DNA from: Fragum whitleyi
Taxonomy: Eukaryota > Mollusca > Bivalvia > Cardiida > Cardiidae
Direction: 5' to 3'
Assembly: GCA_948146395.1 (NCBI GenBank)
Contig: OX411546.1
Span: forward strand, 20,043,158-20,107,157
Length of the DNA stretch: 64,000 bases
Made by a program: the position numbers and the translations under genes. The notes beneath the pieces were generated by a model. It was not told the DNA's origin, did no database searches, and saw only the letters and a program-made list of their open reading frames with translations. Below are positions 10,680 to 21,000 of the stretch, one piece after another. Positions within the stretch are counted from its first letter, which is position 1; each line of letters begins with the position of its first letter.

Positions 10680-11810
10680 TAGTGTCATAACTAACTAACT
10701 GTGATAATTATTATATATTCTTGCCCGACCCTGTAGTTGTTAACATTTATTTTACAGACGTTTTGTATATATCATATAGTTTGAATACATGTTACAAGAT
10801 AAACTTAACTAACAAACATCATCCAGGCTATATCTTGATGAAGCTGCATTTACAATGTCCTTATCTGTCTTCAAGATTAACCTTTTAGGAAATAAATGAA
10901 AAGTTGAACCCTGCTTTGCACATGTTAGTGCAGAGTGAAGACACTTGCGATCATTTTTAAATGCCTGTCCAAAGACCGGACATACCATTTGATCAACTAT
11001 GGTGTCTGGTATCCGGATGGCCATGTTTGGGCATCCAGTTGGCAGAGGGCATCCACTTGTTTGTCCAGAGCATTACTCTGTCATATTTAGTCTAATTGAC
11101 TTGAAACTTAGCCATTATATTGCTCTTATGAATACACAAGAACCATAACTTTGCCTATCTTAAATTTTGAGTTATTGTCCTTTGTTAATGTAGAATTCAA
11201 TTTTTATCCCCTTCCCCCAGTCGACATTCTGCAGTGTGACAGGTGTATCTATTGACAAGTTGCCACCTTGTATCTTGATCATGGAGTACAGCAAAGATTT
11301 ATATTCCGTTGTTTCATGTTCTTCTAAACTTGTCCAACTGGAATTATTATAAAATTGTATGTGTTTCCAAATTAATTTCTAAATAGCTTAACTTGAATTA
11401 CCTTCAATTTCCACTATGTTTTTTCGTTAACTATTTCTGTGTAATAAATACTGTGTGATTATCATTTGAAACACATATTTTATAGGCTATTTTTGTATTT
11501 AAGAAAAATCCTGTTTTATCCCCTTAGAAAAAGTTAACAATAAAAATTGTAATAGTATATGAAATTGTTAAGATTTAAGTTTTCATATCAATATTGTAAT
11601 TTGTTGTATATTTTTTTCGGAATAGTTATTGTGATACGAAATTTTAATCTAAATATATCATTTATAAAATATTTGTTGTAATTTTTGAAATCACATTTTT
11701 ATCACAAGCAATAAATTTTTGTATGAGATGATGCTCCAGCATAAACATTCCTTTTCAAAGCTTTAAACTTTTTGCACATTTGAAAGTATCACTCGACATT
11801 ATCATAACAA
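10680..11810. other. No gene seen; AT-rich intergenic
   Basis: Around 10960-11060 lies a fragment of the TATTATGTGATCACC-type repeat also seen at 18470 and 48690. Otherwise no structure. Confidence 0.4.
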
Positions 11811-11814
11811 TGGT

Positions 11815-11880
11815 TCAGCGCATCAAATTGTAACTGCCTATAAGCAGATAGGCAGTTACAACTGAATCCTGCCAAGCCAT
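11815..11880. repeat. Short palindrome, variant of the GCCTATA family
   Basis: TTGTAACTGCCTATAAGCAG pairs with ATAGGCAGTTACAACTG. Confidence 0.55.
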
Positions 11881-12331
11881 TGAATTAAGCTTTGTTTTCA
11901 TTAATGACTGATTGATATCAGCCATAATGCAATTTCAAATGCAAAAAAGGTTTGTAAATACACTGTGGAAAATTAAGAAATTGCTACTTGTAAGTTAATT
12001 GTCATTCTTTCACAAAATTTTCTGCTCTTACAGGCAAAGAATTGTTTAAGTCTACTAATTTAAAAGGCTATCAGAAAAATCTTTAAATTGACCTCTCATA
12101 ATATTTTGTTTGCTAATGGGTTTATATACTCTTGTTAAAAACAATCATTTTCCAATTCAAGATTATAACCTATTGTTTTTTCTAACACTAGGAAAAAATC
12201 CATTTAAACCAGAAATGAAAGTATATCCCTGTTTGGAATACTTTTTTTTGCAAAAGGATATAGCCCTGAACAGCATGACAAGGGCTAAGAGAAGGTCTAC
12301 AATAATCCACTGCTCATGTTTATATTTAATT

Positions 12332-12617
12332 ATGTCCCCCTTTGAAAAAGAGGGTATATTGCTTTGCAGTTGTCAGTTGGTTAGTCTGTTGGTTGGTCTG
12401 TCCATAGACTATTTTTGTCCAGAGCATAACTCAAAAAAACATGCAAGCTAGAGTCACTACACTTCAAAGGAAGAAGGTCTTCATCAAGGAAGAAGAGCAC
12501 TTACCAAGAACCATAACTCTTCTCCTCATACTTTTTTGACCTATTAACCTTTGGTAAATTTCTAACACTGCTCATATGGGGTGGGGGGCATAATAGTTTT
12601 ACAAATATCTCTTGTTT
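12332..12617 (+). repeat. Repeat starting TATGTCCCCCTTTGAAAA
   Basis: Same family as 9393-9680, sharing TATTGCTTTGCAGTTGTC and TGACTATTTTTGTCC-like blocks. It follows the end of a TTAA-type MITE (AACAGCATGACAAGGG at about 12279). Confidence 0.5.
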
Positions 12618-13237
12618 GCTCATGTTTGACACATAGATTTTGATACATGTATATTTCAGAGCCTTAACATGCACACTTTCAGGGATCTTTTTTGAAACTC
12701 AAATATTATTGTAGTTCTAGACTATGTGATTGCTCTAGGCTAGTTTGTTTGATATTTATCATCGTTTTTCTTCTAAAACCTTGTAACTACAGCTTGTACA
12801 AATACAAGCTGTAGTAACTTGCTTTTGGAAGAACGGCAACATTATTTTATGTACAGTTGAGCTGTGTGTTAGGTTTTAATGCTTGTCTTTCTTTTGATAC
12901 CCATGGAAATTTTGGTCACATTGTTTTACCATTGTCCATCTAAAAGTCTGACTGTCTCTTTGTCTGTTTACAAAGCTTTAACTAAAAACTTAAGCTAACC
13001 AAGCCAATTTCTTCAAGCCTTTTCAAGGTACAGTAAATCCCTGTTATTTCGATGCTCTATGAAATATCATTCACAATTTTTACAAGTGCATTTTACTGTT
13101 ACTGTTCAATCCTCAAAGTTAGTAAGTTTATAGGTCATATTGTTTAGTATCTAGTGTTATCATAATGAGATCATCCTTTTATGTCAAGAACATTTATTGA
13201 GGTCAAATTATGAAAAGTGCACTATTTTGTTTCACAA
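12618..13237. other. No gene seen
   Basis: Contains one short hairpin at about 12788-12812 (AGCTTGTACAAATACAAGCT) and otherwise unremarkable AT-rich sequence. Confidence 0.35.
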
Positions 13238-13760
13238 ACAAGTCTATTTAGCTCACATCAGCACATCCTACTCAAAGTGAACTTTTGTGATCATTTAATG
13301 TTGGTCATTCTATTGTCTGTCATGCGTAATCAACAATTTGTTAACACTCAGGAGGCATTTATTTTTGCCAATCTTTATGAAACTTGCTCAAAATGTTTGT
13401 CTGGTCACATGGATAACCCTATTGAAATTGGGAATGTTTTGTCGGAAAACATGGACAAAGGGACCTCAATGACAAAATCCTTGTTAGCACTCTAGAGGCT
13501 ATCACAAAATTTGTCAGAACAAAAGGATGAACCCTATTGAAATTAGGAAAGATCCATGCCATATCATGGGAAAGGGACCTTAATGACATAATCCTTGTTA
13601 GCACTAGAATGACCTCCATTTTGGCCCATTCTTCATAAAAATAGGTCGGAATATTTGTCTTTTCACAAGAATCAACCCTATTGAAAATGGGAATGTTCTA
13701 TTAGATAGCACATGAAAAGGGGCTTTAATACTAAAGGTTTGCATACTAGAGGCCATAAGT
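13238..13760. repeat. Bivalve-type AGCTCACNTNAGCAC repeat
   Basis: Begins TTTAGCTCACATCAGCACAT, with internal direct repetition of GGACCTCAATGACAAAATCC and GGACCTTAATGACATAATCC. The same type occurs at 28505-28905 and 48050-48560. ORFs here are artefacts. Confidence 0.5.
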
Positions 13761-14059
13761 CTGGTCTTCTAGTCTACTAAAAAGATGGCACTTTAGTAGA
13801 AAGTTATATCAATGATTATTTACGTTTGTCTTGTTCACTGCAAGTACAAAAATAGAGGTTTGAATTCATGTTCTTACTTGTATCTCAGCTATGAACTCTA
13901 GTTAGCGATCTAGGACCATCCTCATCCTCTTTTTTTTTTGTATCTGTTTTGATTCAGAAATGACCAAACTTATTGTGAGAGGTTCAAAACTATTGTAAGA
14001 GGCTATGCATTCATAAGCGCTTACAAAATATTTTTGCACCAACCCCCTTGATTATTTAG

Positions 14060-14200
14060 GTACAGCCCTGCATTCAGGATGACAGCTGTATAAACTGTTT
14101 GCCAACTTAAAACCCCCTTTGCTTATGCACTTGCATGCAAAGCAGGGTAAAATTTGCAAACTGTTTGCATCATTTTGTCATCCTGGACGCAGGGCTGATA
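14060..14200. repeat. Foldback of the GCCCTGCATTCAGGATGAC family
   Basis: Arms AGCCCTGCATTCAGGATGAC and GTCATCCTGGACGCAGGGCT, with a TTTGC/GCAAA inner stem. Confidence 0.65.
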
Positions 14201-14458
14201 TACTAATGGATGGTATCATGAGGATATGGTTAAAGGCAACTAAAATTTTTCACAACTTTAGTTTTAAAAATGCTTTGATTATGAGGTTTTGGTTGCTTAA
14301 CAAAAACAATTTTATATCTACTCATTTCAGCTTGAATGCAAGTGCGTGTGCAAAGTTGTCCATTGAGCATTTCTAATACATTTTACAAAAACATTTGTAT
14401 TAGCTTTCTTTTACCTCAGAGAAAGAACACTGTCATTGTGTCATAACTTTTTAATGTA

Positions 14459-14785
14459 TAAACCCTTGTCATTCTGGACCCTGAATTTTCCGGCTTAGGC
14501 AGGAGATATAGACAAAGATCAGACTGCACATACCAAGGGTATATTGCAAGACTGTACTAAGTGTATGAAAATTGTGCATACACTTAGTACAGTCTTGCAC
14601 TAACCCTTGATACGTTCAGTCTGATCGTAGTCAATAACACCTGATATTCCTTTCTAAACCAGAAGAGTTAAAAAATTGTATTTCCAAAATAATTACTTCC
14701 TCATAAATGGCACTACTAGTGCTTTCAGTGCTTTGATTTTAATTCATTTTTGTAAAAGATTTTTATTAAGCATGACAAGGGTTGA
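14459..14785 (+). repeat. TTAA-type MITE carrying a nested palindrome
   Basis: Outer family as 204-453. A 74-bp hairpin sits inside (14534-14607), flanked by ATAC on both sides, with the host sequence continuing after it. Confidence 0.7.
14534..14607. repeat. Nested short palindrome with ATAC target duplication
   Basis: CAAGGGTATATTGCAAGACT and its complement ending ACCCTTG form arms of about 33 bp. ATAC is present on each side but once in unfilled copies of the host repeat. Confidence 0.65.
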
Positions 14786-15289
14786 TGTATGATGATACAT
14801 TTCTGTCGTAGAAAAAAACTTTGATTATTCAAATTTATTGTTAAAGACAATGTTCATTTTGATGATTCCTATAATTTGGTCCCCACTGGACTCCAGTGAC
14901 TGGAGGTATATACTCAAGTGACTGGAGGTATATACCTAAGATTTTGTAATTCTATATAAAAACTTACTACGCATTTCACTTTTTTCAACCTTCAATTTGT
15001 CCTTTACTGAACAATACAGGTATTTGAAAGCTTTGTGTCGTGCTTAGACAACCGAAAAGTCATACATACAGCTTTTAAACTGTATTTGGGCCTTTTGGTA
15101 GCAGACTGTGATGATATTCTGTTTGGATTTTCTTATGGGTTTAAGGACATCAGTGAAAATTGCCTTATCATCCCTTTCCTTCCTAAATTAATAAGTTTAA
15201 GAACTGATCATTCCTTATACTGTAATAGTGTAAAAAATGCATATCACAATTTCCTACTATTTTTCTGCAATGCTTTCTTCAAAGTCAAA
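14786..15289. other. No gene seen
   Basis: A direct repeat GTGACTGGAGGTATATAC occurs twice at 14896-14935. The open frame at 15035-15316 has no family resemblance and runs into a palindrome. Confidence 0.35.
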
Positions 15290-15366
15290 CGAGGGGTTTG
15301 TGCAAAACTATTGTAAGTGCCTATATAGTTATAGGCATTTACACTAGTTTTATGCTTAACCCTCGA
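15290..15366. repeat. Short palindromic MITE (GTAAGTGCCTAT family)
   Basis: CGAGGGGTTTGTGCAAAACT through TTAACCCTCG. Confidence 0.7.
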
Positions 15367-15406
15367 AACTGTGTTGCTCTAATTAAAATACAGTGGATAC
15401 ACATCT

Positions 15407-15619
15407 GGGCCCGAGGTTATAAAACTTTTCTCAGGCTTAACTGAGAATTTTCTCAAATTCTAAATTTAGATGAATATTCATTTATAACAACTTATTAACA
15501 TTATATTTAATGTTAATACATTAAAATGAGCTTTAAAACAGAATTATGGTTTTGATCTCAAATTGAAATTTGAGAAAATCTTGAATTGACAATGAAAAAA
15601 GTTTTATAACCTCGGGCCC
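15407..15619. repeat. GGGCCC-ended MITE, intact
   Basis: 213 bp, GGGCCCGAGGTTATAAAACT to TTTATAACCTCGGGCCC. Other copies at 551-991 and 38728-38969. Confidence 0.75.
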
Positions 15620-15959
15620 TGAAAAATGTTCACTAGACTAAAGAATTGTTCTCTCTTAACTTGAAAGAGAGTTTTACTGTTATGGCTATTTTCATTAATA
15701 TGTGTGTGAGTAGATCATGAGAAAATTTGTTATAATTTAAATTTCGTAGTTATTTAATGTTTAATTAAAGAACTGTGCCAATAAATATATTAGAAAGATG
15801 TATTTCACAGAGTTATCTCATACTTTCATATACCTAGATGAGCTACTGCGAAATTCAAAATACAAGAAATAGTTATCAAAGAAGTTTTGATTCTGATCCC
15901 AAAAACCCAGGGTTGACTCCCACACATGGTCCTCTTGTTTGTAGAATTATGCCCTCTTT

Positions 15960-16100
15960 TGATAATTGTAAGCCTGGGATTTAAGCTGGAGGCTAGGAAA
16001 TGATGTCGTGGTGTTGGTGTCGGAAACACCAGGAATCAATTGTTAGGTGCTCCAGCCGCCGAGATACACATATTATAAAAAACGGCATAAAACCCAAATT
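15960..16100 (+). repeat. SINE body fragment
   Basis: GGAAACACCAGGAATCAATT and GTGCTCCAGCCGCCGAGAT blocks of the SINE, followed by an ACGGCATAAAACCC tail. Confidence 0.5.
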
Positions 16101-16354
16101 CAAATCAAACTTTTACCCTTCTTCATACTGATTATGTAATTACTCATTGGGAATGTTGCATAGTGTTAATTCCAATGAATAACCACATATTAAGATATAA
16201 TGAATTAACAAGAACCCCATGGCTGGCATGGCAATCCTAACCTCAAAGCTTGATAATAACCTGAAGCCAGCTACACTTCTTGAGCAGTGCGCCTCTTCTC
16301 CTCAATTAAGAGTTGTGGTTCATGTCACTGAACTTCTCATTGAGAACTATCCAC

Positions 16355-16556
16355 CGTCAAACATCGTGAAATTGACACTCATTCCGATTAAAATCGTTCT
16401 AAACAATTCACTCAGCACTATTCGTCCATTCATTCATTCCGAACACCCACTCAAATCGACCAAAAACGCACCAAAACCATCAGAAAACATTTCGAAATCG
16501 TTCAAGAGGATCAACATTTAATAAAATCGATCAAATAACTACGATTTTATTGGCTG
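16355..16556 (+). repeat. TACAGTT MITE, left half only
   Basis: ACATCGTGAAATTGACACTC start and CCATTCATTCATTCC block, stopping after ACGATTTTATTGGCTGA. Directly followed by an inverted full copy. Confidence 0.65.
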
Positions 16557-16597
16557 ACGAGAATAGACACCCCAATGAATGCATTGCTCTTGCTATG

Positions 16598-17034
16598 TAC
16601 AGTTAACAACATCGTGGAATTGATAAGATGGGTGAATTTGAATGATTTTTGAATGCAATTAAATAAGTGTGGAACGAGTGTGTGAAATCAAAGGGATATA
16701 ATCTAATAAAGCTAATTTTGTTCAGAATGAACACAATTCGCTTCATTTATTACCTCCTTTTAATAAAATATGCATACACGTTCTATAAATATTTTTCTAT
16801 TTCTTCAAGAACTGAACTGACGCTTCAATTTCAAATATGTCAGTGAAATTGCAATTTTTGCTATTGATTTTCATTTTGAGTGTAGGTGTTGGTTTGATCT
16901 TTTAGGCCATTTTGGAGCTTTTTTGGGTGGTTTGAGTGAGTGTTTGGAATGAATGAATGAATGGAGCGCTGAGTAATCGATTTAGAATCGTTTTGATTGA
17001 GATGAATGTCAATTTCACGATGTTACTAACTGCA
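16598..17034 (-). repeat. TACAGTT MITE, full copy
   Basis: 437 bp bounded by TACAGTTAACAACATCGTGG and CACGATGTTACTAACTGCA. The middle holds a decayed foldback around GCTAATTTTGTTCAGAATGA. Ends TA-CAGTT with possible TA target duplication point to a Tc1/mariner-type non-autonomous transposon. Confidence 0.8.
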
Positions 17035-17184
17035 TGTGGTATAACCGAAACATTATCCAAAGGAGCATTCAACACCATTAAAACTAGCACCAATGAAAAC
17101 TCGTTAATGGAAAACATGTACCAGTCAATCAGTGATTGGTTATTTAAAACAAATTCAGTTACTTATTAAAATTTCTTTAAATTA

Positions 17185-17508
17185 TTAGATCTTAAGCTTC
17201 CTTGAACCCTCCGACGCGTAGACGATGCTTCGCGGACGACTTTTTGTGGAATCGGTGATAGAATGGGCGAAAATTAGCGTTGAATTTTGATGAGATCGGC
17301 GACGCTCCGGTGAGTTTTTCTCCAGGTAAAAAACCCAATGGAATAGATTTGTACAAGTCGAAATTGTATCGACGACTAATCCTTGGCGATCTAAGTTCAC
17401 ATGATAAGCGGAGCAACAATTCTCAAACGTTCTCAAACGCTTACGACGTCTGAATCTTGAGTTGTTGTAAGCTTTAACACACGGTTGAATTAAATTTTTG
17501 TTTTGCAA
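17185..17508 (-). other. GC-richer stretch with overlapping open frames, origin unknown
   Basis: About 320 bp that is visibly less AT-rich than its surroundings and open in two minus-strand frames (107 and 75 codons). The peptides resemble nothing I recognise and lack convincing splice sites. It could be an old retrocopy or transposon coding fragment. Confidence 0.3.
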
Positions 17509-17555
17509 TCGGGCTTTAATAACTGGTCCAAAAACAAATTTGTTGATTGTATTTG

Positions 17556-17628
17556 GAGGGGTTTGTGCGAAACTATGGTAATTGCCTGTAAATATTTAGG
17601 CACTTACAATAGTTTTGCGCTAACCCGT
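17556..17628. repeat. Short palindromic MITE (GTAAGTGCCTAT family)
   Basis: GAGGGGTTTGTGCGAAACTA to AGTTTTGCGCTAACCC. Confidence 0.7.
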
Positions 17629-17653
17629 CAATATTTTTATCACAGTAAAATCA

Positions 17654-17745
17654 CTATATCTGTAGAATAGAGATAAGTTTATCACTTGTGATTGGCTACA
17701 AACTTTTTTTTTTATTTTTGGACAGTCTTGAACATTTGATGTGAG
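17654..17745 (-). pseudogene. Decayed tandem copy of F-box copy B exon 8 (second)
   Basis: A third, more degraded unit of the same array, about 165 bp beyond the previous one. It keeps CTGTAGAATAGAGATAAG and the TCACTTGTGATTGGCT block. A run of T interrupts it and creates AATAAA on the minus strand at 17716-17711, a possible poly(A) signal for copy B. Confidence 0.55.
17711..17716 (-). terminator. Possible poly(A) signal, F-box copy B
   Basis: AATAAA on the minus strand, about 264 bp beyond the stop codon. No other canonical signal was noticed closer, and no transcript end is known. Confidence 0.25.
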
Positions 17746-17818
17746 TGACTTTAAATATACAGGCAATTTCAACAGTTTGGTGCCGATTCCTCGATAACTT
17801 TAATCACAGTGAAAGTCG

Positions 17819-17915
17819 CTAAAGCTGTAGAATAAAGATAAATTCATCACTTATGATTTGCTCCAAACTTGTTGATTTTCGAGCGGTCAGCGACAATTGA
17901 TGTGAGTGACTATAA
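17819..17915 (-). pseudogene. Decayed tandem copy of F-box copy B exon 8 (first)
   Basis: About 161 bp beyond the true exon 8, the same stretch recurs (AAAGCTGTAGAATAAAGAT on the plus strand, then a CTTGTTGATT block). The copied reading frame is broken by stop codons and by loss of the acceptor end, so it is a dead exon copy. Confidence 0.65.
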
Positions 17916-17979
17916 ACATACAGGCAGTTTCAAAAGTTCTGCCCCAATTCCTCGATTATTTTTCTCACAATGAAAGTCA

Positions 17980-18078
17980 CTAAAGCTGTAGAATAGAGAT
18001 CAGCTCGTCACTTGTTACTGGTTCTAAGAAGACTTGTTGATTGGATTCTTCATTTGACCAGCAGTTGTGACCTAACAT
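17980..18078 (-). CDS. F-box copy B, terminal coding exon 8
   Basis: 99 bp, acceptor TTTATTTCAG, TAG stop at 17982-17980. It encodes MLGHNCWSNEESNQQVFLEP, then DELISILQL at the C-terminus. It is the same length as copy A's exon 8 and colinear with the vertebrate HPC...SPQDFINLFKF tail. It was found by homology to copy A, on the far side of the repeat-filled intron 7. Two decayed copies follow it. Confidence 0.85.
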   Translation of the reverse strand: MLGHNCWSNEESNQQVFLEPVTSDELISILQL

Positions 18079-21000
18079 CTGAAATAAACAAATAGTATGA
18101 GACTGTTCGTGACATTTCCAACAAATTCAAATGTGCACAAAGTAAAGACTCTAGCCAGCCTGTGCATCTGCACAGTCTTTCTAAAGTTTCTACTATGAGC
18201 TTTATAAATAAATAAGGTCTCAAAGTGCCTTTAGATCGAAAGGGAATATTTTAATTTTACAATGTTACTTTCTGGATTGACAATTGTTTGTTCCTCCTGC
18301 ACGTTTCAAATTGTTGGAAGTGTCACACACATAGTCATATTCCATTTATTGTATGTATCTCAGATAAATTTATCCACATACATAAACATTTCAAGAATTA
18401 AAAAAATATTAACTAGATTCTTTTTTTATGTGTGCAATCTTACCCTGGTAAACTATACTTTTTATACGCCCGTCAAAAGACGATGCGTATTATGTGATCA
18501 TCCCTGGCGTCCGGCGGAAAAATACTCTGTTTCCCTCTGTCCGATTGACTTGAAACTTGTAATTTATGTTCCTTTCACGATTATGGAGTGTACCAGAATC
18601 GTTACTCTGTCTAGCTTCATTCTTAGTTATTTCCCTTTGTTGGTTTTCATCATTGGACATTATGCAGTGTAACGGGCGCATCTTGTGACAATTTGCAACC
18701 TTATTACAAATTTGATATTCAGACATTAACTTTAAAAGTGCATATAAATGATTGATACATGTATCTTGTAGGATGTAGGTATCATAACGTATCATGAGCC
18801 ACAGTCTTAGCACAGCTGGTAGTCCATTCAGCTCCCTATTGTGAACAATGGTGTCACGGGTTCGATCCCAGGCGGCGGCTCATATCTCTACCGACATTTG
18901 TCTCTAACCAATGGTTGGTAATGCAAAACCTATGTGGGATAGGTGCGGAAAGGTAGGAAAGAATGCTATCGAAGTACAGGTGTGAGAAATACAAAGTATC
19001 CTTTGTTACGCAATTAGTCTGAAAATTATTAAAGGCTGCTTCAAACCCCACTCAAAAAAGCAAACTAATGGCCCTATCACACCTCAACGTTTTAGCCAGC
19101 GTGTGCATAACGCGTTTGAGAAAACGACTAAGTCTGTAAAACGTCGGCATACGCTGACCTACACTTTCTTTTTTGTCAATTCACGACGCGCTTGTAGCGT
19201 GTTCGTAGCGAGTTTGAACGTGTGAGTAACGTGTCAAAAACGTGTTGACAGCGTATGTCAGCGTAAACCAACTCTTGAGCGTGTGTCCAACGTTCTCGGA
19301 TCGTACTCGGAACGTGCTTAGCGTGTTTGTAACGCGCTGCAAGCGTGTTATACGCAGCGTGTTTTGGATGACAATATAAATTCTGCAAGAAATTACCACT
19401 TCAAATTCATTCTTTAAATATATAAACAGGCCACCGGCCACTACACATAATCAAATTCAAAGTATATTAGTTCATGTTAAAGAAAAATAGGAAACGACGG
19501 AAAGAAAAATACACTGGCAACTGTTACATATTAAAAAATGCACATAACAAACTTAAAAGATTCCTGACAGATTAAAGCTTCTGGGACTTTTTACTCGAAA
19601 ATTATTGCGGAAGGGTAAGAAACTACTTGTCATAAAACACTCCTTTCTTCATCTAAAATATAGGATGACTTTATTTAAAACTTTACCAACTTTTGATTTC
19701 CGTCTATAACCTCTCTCAATCTTGAATAGTCTTATATTTAGGGGGGGGGGGGGGGGGGGGGTGGAGGGGAGGTGTACCAAAAATCAAACTGTAGTACATA
19801 TAATAGAGACAAATATTCTGAACATAACAGAATAGAGTAAAACACGTAGTATTGTATTATGTCCACTAGCTACAACGATGTACTTGTCTTTTTGGTATAT
19901 AAAAAATGAACAAATTAAACGAATAAATATTCGTATATGTTTAGTATTTCGCGAAAGTATTGTTACTCTGGCAAAAGAGCAGACGCACAAGCTATAAACG
20001 CACTGTTTAGTACACATTTAGGCTACATTCCCCACCTCGACAATTTATGGAATAAAGAAAATTCGTAAAATAAGAATTTAATTATCTTTTAAGTTAGATT
20101 CATATATATGGAAGAAAAGACAAACAACTTAAAGCGAATGCTACTTTTAATCGAGTTTTTAAATCGTTCTTAGATTGGTCATTAGGAAACATATAAATAT
20201 ATACATGTAAAAGGGTCATACACACGCACAAGCACATATACAATTATTTACGACAAGCTGATGGTAAAATTTCAAGACAAATATGCAGCGGAACTTTAAC
20301 ATTTTCGTTGAATACTGAAACGCTGACATACGCCAGAAACACGCTGTGAGCACGCTGGCAACGCGCTAGACACACGTGCAGTACGCTAGAGACACGTGTT
20401 CGTAGCGTATTTGAACGAGCTCCTAGCGTGTCTCTAGCGTGCTAAGCGTGTTCGGAACCTGTTCGGAACGTGTGCGGCACACGCTGAGAAATTTTGTCCA
20501 TGCACAAAATTTTATGAGATACACAGCGTATCGCAACGTGTGTTAACGTGTTACAGCGTGCCGATAGCGTGTGCGGAACGTGTCCATAGCGTACCCGACG
20601 TCCAACACATTCCGCACACGCTGGCTAAAACGTTAAGGTGTGACAGCCCTATAAAGGATCATCTATGTAAACAAAATACAAGTACACTTACCATCCAATG
20701 TAATGTCTTACAAGCAGAACAAATCACCGGCTTGTCTGTGAACATGTGCGTCCCTTTAAAACCATATTTTCTGCAATTTGATAAAATACAAAAATAAAAG
20801 GAAAATTAAGTCGAAAATTAAGGTTAGCACGTTATTATTCTAGTGGTGATTATAGCATGAAATGCACTACTTTCGTCTCACTTTTATGAGTAAAGGTAGT
20901 GGACCCGTAATTGTTTCGCAACATTTTGGAACACATGATCTTTCACAATGTTAACCGAGGTTTCCTAATGGAAACCATTAAGAAACCTCGGTTAGCACTG

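Noticed and set aside
15035..15316. 93-codon ORF with hydrophobic segments
   Set aside because: No splice signals, no recognisable family, and it ends in a palindromic MITE.
18840..18870. tRNA gene
   Set aside because: The A and B boxes are present, but no acceptor stem or full cloverleaf; body and tail identify a SINE.
19176..19441. ORFs of 70 and 86 codons, considered as exon 8 of F-box copy B
   Set aside because: They arise from the ACGTG array; the true exon 8 at 17980-18078 matches copy A in length, phase and sequence.
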